Shown: positions 1-5,155 of the stretch, piece after piece
Layout: every line of letters starts with the position of its first letter
Position numbering within the stretch: the first letter of the stretch is position 1
DNA from: Chloroflexota bacterium
GTDB taxonomy: Bacteria > Chloroflexota > Limnocylindria > Limnocylindrales > CSP1-4
Direction of reading: 5' to 3'
Assembly: GCA_016200745.1 (NCBI GenBank)
Contig: JACQEF010000235.1
Coordinates: 1-14,895, forward strand
Length of the DNA: 14,895 nt
Translations under genes and position numbers: made by a program
The notes under the pieces: model-generated
What the model was told of the DNA's origin: nothing
Seen by the model: only the letters and a program-made list of their open reading frames with translations
Database searches by the model: none

Positions 1-146
1 AGGCCGTGGCGCTCGATGAACCGGTCCTGCTGCTCGCGCTGGCTCGCCGGGCCGTAGCGGTCGTACTGGCCGGCCGTCGACTCGCGGATCCAGCGCGCCG
101 CCCGCAGGCCGCCGATCTCGTCGAGCGAGCGCGGCAGGCGCTTCAC
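1..146 (-). CDS. Serine site-specific recombinase (integrase), N-terminus only; cut by left window edge
   Basis: Reading leftward from a GTG at 146-144, 48 codons are visible before the edge. They contain R-W-I-R-E-S-T-A-G-Q near residues 18-27, then Y-G-P-A-S-Q-R-E-Q-Q. This is the N-terminal resolvase signature (YxRxSxxxQ followed by S-x-x-x-Q); Ser23 would be the nucleophile that forms the covalent DNA link. In this family the domain performs strand exchange for integration and excision. The start is supported by AAGGA nine bases upstream and by a GTGA overlap with the stop of the preceding 59-aa gene, which implies translational coupling. The gene is the last visible in the leftward operon, behind the primase, as expected for the integrase of an integrative element. 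Large integrase versus small resolvase cannot be decided because the rest lies outside the window. Confidence 0.82.
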   Translation of the reverse strand, partial: MKRLPRSLDEIGGLRAARWIRESTAGQYDRYGPASQREQQDRFIERHG

Positions 147-322
147 GCCGCGGGGTCCTTCCTGAGCCTGATCATCCCGGACACCTTCGCGCTGCCGTCA
201 AGGCGTTCGCGGCGCAGCTCGTCGGGGCCGTCCGGGTACCGCCGATGCAGCGCCTCGACATAACGGGCGAGGGCGACGATGAGCGGATCGCGCTCCACGG
301 GTGGCTGCGCCTGGACGGTCAC
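143..322 (-). CDS. Hypothetical 59-aa protein between primase and recombinase
   Basis: A short frame that starts at GTG 322-320, overlapping the primase stop (GTGA), and ends with a TGA at 145-143 that overlaps the recombinase GTG start. An alternative in-frame GTG at 337 would add five residues (M-G-R-A-R). The product is mostly helical by eye, with D-P-L-I-V-A-L-A-R-Y-V-E-A-L-H-R-R-Y-P near residues 12-30 and a basic C-terminus. I do not recognise the family. Perfect four-base overlaps on both sides are the main evidence that it is real: it keeps the primase, this gene and the recombinase in one translationally coupled string. A role alongside the recombinase is inference only. Confidence 0.6.
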   Translation of the reverse strand: MTVQAQPPVERDPLIVALARYVEALHRRYPDGPDELRRERLDGSAKVSGMIRLRKDPAA

Positions 323-2916
323 GCGAGCCCGCCCCACTCGTAGCCATCCGTGCCATCGACCACGGCCCTGAGGCGTGCTGCCGACTCGTCGGTCATGTCG
401 TCGCCGAAGATCCGCATCGCGGCATGGACGATGTCCAGGTCATCAGGGGCCGGAGTAGGCAGAGGAGCGTCACCAGCGTCACCGTCGTCACCGTCGTCAC
501 CGCGAGCACGATCCTCGGTGACGCTCGCCTCACCCCACAGACCCGTCCCGTCACCTTCCGGCGCTGTTGCGTCACCTTCGCCCGAGGCCGGTGACGGCGG
601 TGACGCGGGTGACGGCGTTTCCGGGGCCTCGCGGATGGCGATCAGGCGGCGCCCGTGCGACTCGCGACGCTTCTCAACCTCGATCCCGACCGAGCGGAGG
701 TTGGGCGCGATGCGGGCGAGCTCCCGCGAGAGCGACGTCGCGTTCCCGGGCCAGCCTTTGCGCCGCGTGGCCGGCTCGCCCACGATGCCCGCGAGGCGGT
801 CGAGGAGTTCCGTCGCGGTCCCCACGAACTCGCCCGATTCCAGCATCGTGCGCATCGGCGCGACGATCACCGCCGCGTCGAGGGCGATCTCGTGGATCGC
901 GTCGCGGTTGCCCGTGTACGCCTTCAGGAACGAGCCGGGGGGCCAGCCCAGCGCCGGTTCGGCTGCCACGACCCAGCGGGCGAAGTCGGCCATCCTGGGC
1001 GCCCGCTCGAGCTTGACCGCATCGAGCTGACCGATGGCGCCCGACACCGCGTCCAAGAGCGCGCCGAGGATCGACGGCTGCTCGCGATCGAACGCGGCCC
1101 AGAACTGGGCCTCGTCCTGGCGGCGGTCGTCCGGGATCCGGGGCAGTTCGAGCTCGATCGTGCGGTCGAGCAGATCGCTGCGCGTGCCCAGGACGCCGAT
1201 GCCGTTGATGACGATCGGCCGGCAGGCGTCGAACAGCGTCTCCTCGTCGTTCTCGTAGAGGGTGCGGGTGCTGAAGCCCAGCCCGGTCGAGACCCGGCAG
1301 AGCGTGTCGCTCAGCCAATCCGAGACGGTCGAGAGATTGTCGAGGGAGATGACGGCGCCGTTGGTCGCCGCGATCGCCAGATCTCGCTCATCACGCGGCG
1401 TGGCGCGGGTGACGCTCTTGTTGGGGTCGATCAGGCGACGGTGGATCTTCGCTGTGGTGGACTTGGCCGAGCCGTGCTCGCCGTTGAGGGCGAGGATCGG
1501 ATACGGACCGTTCGGCCGGAACGCCGCGACGAGACAGCCGAGGAACAGGCGCCACTGGTTGTCCTGGTCGTCATCCCGGACGTTCACGAATCGACGGAGC
1601 TGATCCACGGTGCCTCCCCGGACGGGCACGGGCAGGCGGAGCAGACCTTTCGGGCGGCGGAAGCGCACAGGCGGGTCGGCGACGAGGTCCCAGCCGGTGG
1701 CCGTGATCCTGATCGCCTGCCAGAGCGGGTCGCCCAGGTCGAGGTAGATGTCGGGGCCATCACCAGCGACCCGGACGTACACCGGGCACTCGAGCCCCTC
1801 GAAGAGCGCCCGGCCCATCAAGACGTCGAGAGCATCGCGCAGCGCCTGGCCGCCGGCGGCTCGCCCATATTCCATGTGGAATCGGCGGGACAGCCACGCT
1901 CGAAGGGCCTTCGATCCAAGCGGCCATACCTCGTGATGACCGTCGCGCTCGATGCGAGCGTAGGCGACGTCGTCCGCGGTGTGGAAGAACTCGACGTCCG
2001 CCGCGAGGTCCAGGATCATGGTCGCCTGGGATCGCTTCCCGCCTGCCGCGGGCTCGGCGGGGCCTGGATCGCCAGACTCCACCTCGGGCGCGCCGTCGCG
2101 GGCATCGGTCGCGGCAGGATCACCGTCATCGTGATCGTCGGCGGCTGGCGGCGGGGAGGTCCGCCCGTCGCCCGGCGGGTAGCGCCCGACACTGGAGGCG
2201 ATGCCCCGGACCGCGTCATCTGGCAGGGGCGGTCGACAGCGGCCGGCGTTCACCGCCAGCAACGCGGCCTCGATCTCGGCGGCGGTCATGCCCCGGCGCC
2301 GCATCGTGCCCGCCAGCGAGGTCAGCGTCGCGTTCCGCTGACCGTCGGGGATGGCGTCCGAATCCTCGGGGTGATCGCCAGCCGCCCGAGGTGATCGGGC
2401 TGTCTCGGCGACCCATGCCGGTGCGTCCGCGATCCCGTCCTCGATCGGGACGATCCACTCGTAGCGCACGTTGCTGATGTGGAGTGAGTGCGGGACGACG
2501 ATGTAGGAGCCGGGCCCCCGGAGGTCGACGTGCTCCCTGACGCCGACCTTGGGCCGGATCGCCGTGGTCGTGCGGTAGATCAGGTGCCGGCCACGCCCCG
2601 TCCTCGACGTCGCCGTTCTCGGCAGCTCGTCGCTCCGGAAGACCGTGGTGAGGTCGGCCACGTCCACGTCGACGACGATGAAGCCGTCCGGGACCACCGC
2701 GCCGATGTTCGCGATCGGCCACGTGCCCCACCACCCACGAATCTGATCGGCGTCCGTGGTCGCGTCGCTGAGGCCGTTCTTCGTCCGGGGATGCTTGCCA
2801 GGCGACGAGCAATCGGGCCGGCGGCAATCACACACGCCGTCGATCGGGGTGTGCAGCGGGATCACTCCCCAGCCGGTGGCTGCCATGAAGAGCGCGCTCT
2901 CGAGAAGGGCCCTCAT
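319..2916 (-). CDS. Bifunctional DNA primase/polymerase (PrimPol) fused to a P-loop ATPase/helicase-like domain, 865 aa
   Basis: Replication protein of the element. The N-terminal archaeo-eukaryotic-primase-type PrimPol domain spans about residues 1-170: a C-D-C-x4-C cluster with following H-P (29-43), the metal-binding F-I-V-V-D-V-D-V (79-86, Asp83/Asp85), T-S-R-T-G-R-G-R-H-L (103-112), and H-V-D-L-R-G-x-G-S-Y-I-V-V-P-H-S (129-144). A primase C-terminal helical segment follows (about 190-245), then an acidic linker. The ATPase part has Walker A G-E-H-G-S-A-K-S-T (479-487), Walker B A-V-I-S-L-D-N (521-527) and a G-T-R-S-D-L-L-D-R-T stretch (577-586) that may supply the arginine finger. The tail (760-825) is low-complexity S/P/A then G/D/E, encoded by the CGTCACC repeat array. 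The ATG overlaps the upstream stop (ATGA). Such fusions are typical of phage-like and integrative elements and would prime and unwind element DNA. Confidence 0.93.
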   Translation of the reverse strand: MRALLESALFMAATGWGVIPLHTPIDGVCDCRRPDCSSPGKHPRTKNGLSDATTDADQIRGWWGTWPIANIGAVVPDGFIVVDVDVADLTTVFRSDELPRTATSRTGRGRHLIYRTTTAIRPKVGVREHVDLRGPGSYIVVPHSLHISNVRYEWIVPIEDGIADAPAWVAETARSPRAAGDHPEDSDAIPDGQRNATLTSLAGTMRRRGMTAAEIEAALLAVNAGRCRPPLPDDAVRGIASSVGRYPPGDGRTSPPPAADDHDDGDPAATDARDGAPEVESGDPGPAEPAAGGKRSQATMILDLAADVEFFHTADDVAYARIERDGHHEVWPLGSKALRAWLSRRFHMEYGRAAGGQALRDALDVLMGRALFEGLECPVYVRVAGDGPDIYLDLGDPLWQAIRITATGWDLVADPPVRFRRPKGLLRLPVPVRGGTVDQLRRFVNVRDDDQDNQWRLFLGCLVAAFRPNGPYPILALNGEHGSAKSTTAKIHRRLIDPNKSVTRATPRDERDLAIAATNGAVISLDNLSTVSDWLSDTLCRVSTGLGFSTRTLYENDEETLFDACRPIVINGIGVLGTRSDLLDRTIELELPRIPDDRRQDEAQFWAAFDREQPSILGALLDAVSGAIGQLDAVKLERAPRMADFARWVVAAEPALGWPPGSFLKAYTGNRDAIHEIALDAAVIVAPMRTMLESGEFVGTATELLDRLAGIVGEPATRRKGWPGNATSLSRELARIAPNLRSVGIEVEKRRESHGRRLIAIREAPETPSPASPPSPASGEGDATAPEGDGTGLWGEASVTEDRARGDDGDDGDAGDAPLPTPAPDDLDIVHAAMRIFGDDMTDESAARLRAVVDGTDGYEWGGLA
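468..614. repeat. Ten-copy CGTCACC array in two opposed 9-bp-period clusters
   Basis: On the plus strand CGTCACC starts at 468, 477, 486 and 495 (exact 9-bp period), then at 549 and 570. Its reverse complement GGTGACG starts at 517, 590, 599 and 608 (the last three again 9 bp apart). The array lies inside the 3' part of the primase gene. The two clusters are read in different frames: one gives Gly-Asp repeats, the other Ser-Pro-Ala. A common protein repeat therefore does not explain the shared DNA word. Iterons of a replication origin, a protein-binding array, or simple slippage expansion are all possible. Confidence 0.6.
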
Positions 2917-3116
2917 GCGTCGGCCGACTCTTGCGGCGCTCGGTCCGGCTTCGCGATGTGGTCCTCACGCGCGATCCCCTCGAGGACGAGCCGGAGCGCC
3001 TCCCGCTTGCGGTCGCGGAGGTGATCACGAGCCATCGCCGTCAGCGCGTCGTTAGCGTCTGGCGGCAGTATCAGCACCAGGCGGGGCCAGCGGCGCCGGT
3101 TCACGATCGCGTCCAT
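2913..3116 (-). CDS. Small ribbon-helix-helix-like DNA-binding protein, 67 aa
   Basis: From ATG 3116-3114 the product begins M-D-A-I-V-N-R-R-R-W-P-R-L-V-L-I-L-P-P-D. A short strand (R-L-V-L-I-L-P-P) is followed by two helices (about residues 20-28 and 33-48, including R-E-A-L-R-L-V-L-E-G-I). This is the Arc/CopG/MetJ layout of small dimeric repressors, recognised by pattern only. An in-frame TTG at 3167 would add 17 residues, but the extension contains no family-like sequence and has no well-spaced Shine-Dalgarno, so the ATG is preferred. The stop overlaps the primase start (ATGA). Inverted repeats lie immediately upstream (3139-3149 and 3152-3193), so autoregulation or control of the downstream primase is a reasonable inference. 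It could also be a plasmid-partition or copy-control type protein. Confidence 0.6.
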   Translation of the reverse strand: MDAIVNRRRWPRLVLILPPDANDALTAMARDHLRDRKREALRLVLEGIAREDHIAKPDRAPQESADA

Positions 3117-3151
3117 GAGCCGACAGTGCCGGGTGGGTGTCGTGACGACGA

Positions 3152-3193
3152 GGTAGGAAACTGGCAATGGCTCCGGCGCCGGGGTTTCCTACC
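3152..3193. repeat. 10-bp perfect inverted repeat (GGTAGGAAAC / GTTTCCTACC) between two operon genes
   Basis: Arms at 3152-3161 and 3184-3193 match perfectly around a 22-bp spacer that itself contains the palindrome CCGGCGCCGG (3173-3182). The outer arm covers the TAG stop of the 204-aa gene; the whole lies upstream of the ATG of the ribbon-helix-helix-like gene. A second palindrome, GTCGTgACGAC, is at 3139-3149. In leftward RNA this would be a stable stem without a U-tract, so it is not a standard terminator. An operator, or an mRNA structure that sets the ratio of genes within the operon, is possible. Confidence 0.5.
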
Positions 3194-3803
3194 GGTTGGC
3201 CAGCCTGGCCTCGGCGTCCTCCAGGATGCCCGCCCAGCCGCGTGGGCCTTGGACCTGGCGGATGCGCCGGCCCCCCTCGTCCTTCCCGAGCTCCAAGCTC
3301 ACAGTTGCCTGGGTCGGCCAGGTCCCATCGGGTTCGCGATGCTCGATCGCCGCGTCGACGATGCTGTCCCTGGTCAGTCCCCAGCCGGGCGGAGATCCGC
3401 CTTTCGACCGTGCCTGCTCAATCCCGCTGCGCTCGCGAATCTGCTTGCCACGTTCTGCGCTGTCGAGCTCGGTCCGACCGGGCCCACGGACCGCTCCGTG
3501 ATGGTCAGCGCTGTTGGCCGCGGCACGGCTCTCGACAATCACCCTCGCGCCCAACTCGGCCTGGCGATCGCGCCGCCGTTTGGCGGCCCGGGGCCCAAGG
3601 CCGAGGCGTTGGCGGATCGTGCGCTCATCAAGGCTGGACAGGCGATCGACGTAGCCCCGCAACTCGTCGATCTCCGGCTGCCGACCCTCGATCAGGACGA
3701 GGTGGTGGTAGAGCGCCCGGACAAGCTCCTCGCCCATCTCGGGGCGCTCAGCCACCACCCGCGCGATGTCCGCCGACATGATCAGGGGGTCGGGATGGCT
3801 CAT
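3189..3803 (-). CDS. Hypothetical 204-aa protein
   Basis: Starts at ATG 3803-3801 (M-S-H-P-D-P-L-I-M-S-A-D) with no strong Shine-Dalgarno; an internal ATG at residue 9 is an alternative. The product has a helical N-terminal half (about 10-85, rich in E/R/L), a polar, probably disordered middle (about 85-140), and a C-terminal segment (about 143-200: L-T-R-D-S-I-V-D-A-A-I-E-H, T-W-P-T-Q-A-T-V-S-L-E-L-G, R-R-I-R-Q-V-Q-G-P-R-G-W) that looks like a small winged-helix-type fold. It lies in the middle of the replication/integration operon, downstream of the DUF5343 gene. An accessory DNA-binding role is inference; I do not recognise the family. Confidence 0.7.
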   Translation of the reverse strand: MSHPDPLIMSADIARVVAERPEMGEELVRALYHHLVLIEGRQPEIDELRGYVDRLSSLDERTIRQRLGLGPRAAKRRRDRQAELGARVIVESRAAANSADHHGAVRGPGRTELDSAERGKQIRERSGIEQARSKGGSPPGWGLTRDSIVDAAIEHREPDGTWPTQATVSLELGKDEGGRRIRQVQGPRGWAGILEDAEARLANR

Positions 3804-3821
3804 CGGGCGGTCGGTTCCGGC

Positions 3822-3896
3822 TCAGGTGCGCTCTGGGTGCGTCGGTGCGTCATGGCCGACGGCGGCCCTGAACTGCGAGCCCGAGCGCCGCTTCAT
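3822..3896 (-). CDS. Possible 24-aa peptide coupled to the DUF5343 gene
   Basis: An ATG at 3896-3894 overlaps the TGA of the DUF5343 gene (ATGA, as elsewhere in this operon). It opens a 24-codon frame, M-K-R-R-S-G-S-Q-F-R-A-A-V-G-H and so on, ending at TGA 3824-3822, 18 bases before the next gene. A purine-rich GGGAGAGG lies just before the ATG. The overlap and close packing favour translation, but a frame this short can arise by chance. It may simply be a coupling leader for the 204-aa gene. No family is recognised. Confidence 0.3.
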   Translation of the reverse strand: MKRRSGSQFRAAVGHDAPTHPERT

Positions 3897-4621
3897 GCCT
3901 CTCCCGGGGCCTCCCGCACGGGGTATGCGTAGTCGAGGACGGCCTTGAACGTCTCGAGCCATAGGTCGTGAGCTTCGCGCTGCCAGGTCGGGCCGATCTT
4001 GGGAAGGTCGTCCACGATCGGCACGAGGGCCGGGTGAAGGTCCGTCGGCGGCTTGTGCCGCACGGCTCCGAGGGGTTTGTCCTCCGGGGTCGGCGGGGTC
4101 TCCTTCGGGATAACCGGCCCCTTCGGCTTAACGCCCAAACCGTTACGCCGCGCCGGGCTCGGCTTGTTTCGCGCCTGCTTCGCGATCGCGACCGGCATCG
4201 GCAAATCGGCCGCCTTCGCCGCGTTGATGAAGAAGCTCTGCGCCTTGCGGAACGTTCCCTCGGTGGCGCCGCGTTCGAACAGCGCATCCCGGAGCATCTT
4301 CGGCGTGGCCTTCGGAAGTCCGTCCACGAGGTCGGCTCCGTACGAGTCGCGCAGAAGGTCGGCGATCATCGGCTTGCGCTCGGCTTCGGTCGCGAGCGCG
4401 AGCTGCTCCAGGCGATCCGTCGGCTTATCGCCATCGAGAAGGCCCAGGAAGCGCAGGCCGGTCATCAGCTGGGCGCCCGTCGCACCGGAGTACTTGGCCC
4501 CCCAGAAGCTCCGGTCAAACTGACTGGGGATCGTGCTCAACTCACGCAGCCAATCGAGAAGGTTGGCGAACGTCAGGTAGCTGACGTACACCGGGGCCTT
4601 CTGGGCCTTGTCCTCTGCCAT
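3893..4621 (-). CDS. DUF5343-domain protein, 242 aa; first gene of the leftward operon
   Basis: The start is ATG 4621-4619 (M-A-E-D-K-A-Q-K-A-P-V-Y-V-S-Y), with AGGAG six bases upstream. A longer frame opens upstream but runs through the promoter and operator region, so it is rejected. Residues about 11-145 match the DUF5343 pattern: V-Y-V-S-Y-L-T-F-A-N-L-L-D-W-L, then Y-S-G-A-T-G-A-Q-L-M-T-G-L-R-F-L-G-L-L-D, T-D-R-L-E-Q-L-A, and T-F-R-K-A-Q-S-F-F-I-N-A-A. A Pro/Lys-rich linker (about 150-190) leads to a conserved-looking tail, H-P-A-L-V-P-I-V-D-D-L-P-K-I-G-P-T-W. The family has no established activity; it is common in phage-like and integrative elements. Its position next to the operator makes a DNA-binding or regulatory role plausible, which is inference. 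Confidence 0.8.
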   Translation of the reverse strand: MAEDKAQKAPVYVSYLTFANLLDWLRELSTIPSQFDRSFWGAKYSGATGAQLMTGLRFLGLLDGDKPTDRLEQLALATEAERKPMIADLLRDSYGADLVDGLPKATPKMLRDALFERGATEGTFRKAQSFFINAAKAADLPMPVAIAKQARNKPSPARRNGLGVKPKGPVIPKETPPTPEDKPLGAVRHKPPTDLHPALVPIVDDLPKIGPTWQREAHDLWLETFKAVLDYAYPVREAPGEA

Positions 4622-4689
4622 GTGCCACTCCTCTCGCTCTTGTTGTGGCACTTGTACCACGAGCGAGTGCCGCCGGTCAAGTACCACAA
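4622..4689. promoter_or_regulatory. Operator-like cluster of four GTGGYAC half-sites over the leftward promoter
   Basis: The 7-mer occurs as GTGGCAC at 4645-4651 (plus strand) and, on the minus strand, at 4628-4622 (GTGGCAC), 4660-4654 (GTGGTAC) and 4687-4681 (GTGGTAC). The pair at 4645-4660 forms a near-palindrome with a 2-bp centre, directly over the -10 box. TTGTGGCACTTG (4643-4654) and CAAGTACCACAA (4678-4689) are an inverted repeat with 11 of 12 positions matching; they overlap the -10 and -35 boxes. Binding of a dimeric repressor here would block the operon. The binding protein is not identified. Confidence 0.5.
4651..4680 (-). promoter_or_regulatory. Sigma70-type promoter for the leftward replication/integration operon
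   Basis: On the minus strand, TTGACC (4680-4675) and TACAAG (4656-4651) are separated by 18 bp and match the consensus at 5/6 and 4/6 positions. Initiation would fall near 4644, giving a leader of about 23 nt that contains the AGGAG of the DUF5343 gene. Both boxes are overlapped by arms of an inverted repeat, which suggests repression. Confidence 0.6.
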
Positions 4690-4713
4690 TGCGATGGACA
4701 GAAGTTGACCGGC
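4672..4713 (+). promoter_or_regulatory. 9-bp inverted repeat placing back-to-back TTGACC elements; possible rightward promoter
   Basis: GCCGGTCAA (4672-4680) and TTGACCGGC (4705-4713) are perfect inverted copies. The left one is the -35 box of the leftward promoter. The right one offers TTGACC at 4705-4710 for rightward transcription of the small gene at 4757. The matching -10 is weak: the best is GGCAAT at 4727-4732 with 16-bp spacing. The symmetry suggests a shared activator or repressor site, or a duplicated promoter. No transcription start can be shown from sequence. Confidence 0.3.
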
Positions 4714-4756
4714 ATCCTTGTCCAAGGGCAATCTGTCGCAAGAGGAGGCGACGGAC

Positions 4757-4987
4757 ATGGCAACGCGCGGCGATCGGGTTCTTGTGCACGGCTACAAGGG
4801 CAGGGAGGCGATCCTCCGGGTCTGGGAAACGAGAGCGGGTGGTTTGGTCCTCAGCTCAGAGGACGGCTATCGACGGCTGATGCAGGGCGACCAGACGGCT
4901 CCCCTTGTGGGGTTCCCCGCACGAGACGTCAAGGGAGTTCTCGATGCGGCAACAGCGCCTTCGACCGAGCCGCGGCGGCGCGCCTAG
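4757..4987 (+). CDS. Hypothetical 76-aa protein, divergent from the DUF5343 gene
   Basis: The start ATG at 4757 has an excellent GAGGAGG (4742-4748) eight bases upstream, which decides it over an earlier in-frame TTG at 4718. The product begins M-A-T-R-G-D-R-V-L-V-H-G-Y-K-G-R-E-A-I-L-R-V-W. It has alternating hydrophobic strands (R-V-L-V-H, A-I-L-R-V-W, G-L-V-L-S-S-E-D-G-Y) suggesting a small beta-rich fold, and a polar tail, T-E-P-R-R-R-A. No family is recognised. It lies between the divergent promoter and the defence operon, 161 bp before the helicase. It might be a small regulator or the first gene of the rightward transcript; both are inference. Confidence 0.6.
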   Translation: MATRGDRVLVHGYKGREAILRVWETRAGGLVLSSEDGYRRLMQGDQTAPLVGFPARDVKGVLDAATAPSTEPRRRA

Positions 4988-5148
4988 AGGCCTGCTCGAC
5001 AGCCAGAACGATGGTCTCGCCTTGGTGATGCGTAGGCTCCGCACCTGCGGCTTTCCCACGGTTCGTCAAACGGCGGCGGGTGCGTCTCCGGTAAGGTGGC
5101 GACGTGCAGAATGTGAGTAGACGGCGCCCGACGAGAGGCGCGTAAGCG
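4988..5148 (+). other. 161-bp leader/spacer ahead of the defence operon
   Basis: No gene is supported here. TAAGGT (5092-5097) and CAGAAT (5107-5112) are possible -10 hexamers, but neither has a convincing -35 at 16-18 bp. The operon may be transcribed from here by an alternative sigma factor, or by read-through from the small gene upstream. The spacer ends in the hairpin that covers the helicase start. Confidence 0.35.
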
Positions 5149-5155
5149 TTGGGCG
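5125..5155 (+). promoter_or_regulatory. Hairpin covering the TTG start of the helicase gene
   Basis: CGCCCGACG (5125-5133) pairs with CGTTGGGCG (5147-5155) over nine base pairs, one of them a G-U wobble. The 13-nt loop carries AGAGG, the only Shine-Dalgarno-like site, and the 3' arm contains the TTG start codon (5149-5151). In mRNA this would hide the start codon and limit translation of the first defence gene. A stop codon (TAA, 5143-5145) in frame just upstream rules out an earlier start. Confidence 0.45.

Noticed and set aside
468..614. CRISPR array
   Set aside because: The repeat unit is 7 bp with 2-bp spacing, in both orientations and within coding sequence. There are no 20-40 bp repeats or spacers and no cas genes.
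655..2394. 579-codon plus-strand open frame opposite the primase
   Set aside because: It is antisense to a gene with clear PrimPol and Walker motifs. The translation is Arg/Asp/Glu-rich with no recognisable domain, which is a usual shadow in high-GC DNA.
2931..3932. 333-codon plus-strand frame opposite three minus-strand genes
   Set aside because: It runs antisense through gene junctions of a coupled operon and has no family resemblance.
4622..4789. 56-residue N-terminal extension of the DUF5343 protein
   Set aside because: It runs through the promoter and operator repeats. The ATG at 4621 has a well-placed AGGAG and matches the expected family start.
4905..5120. 71-codon plus-strand frame overlapping the 76-aa gene
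   Set aside because: Arg-rich composition and no Shine-Dalgarno; it overlaps a better supported gene in another frame.
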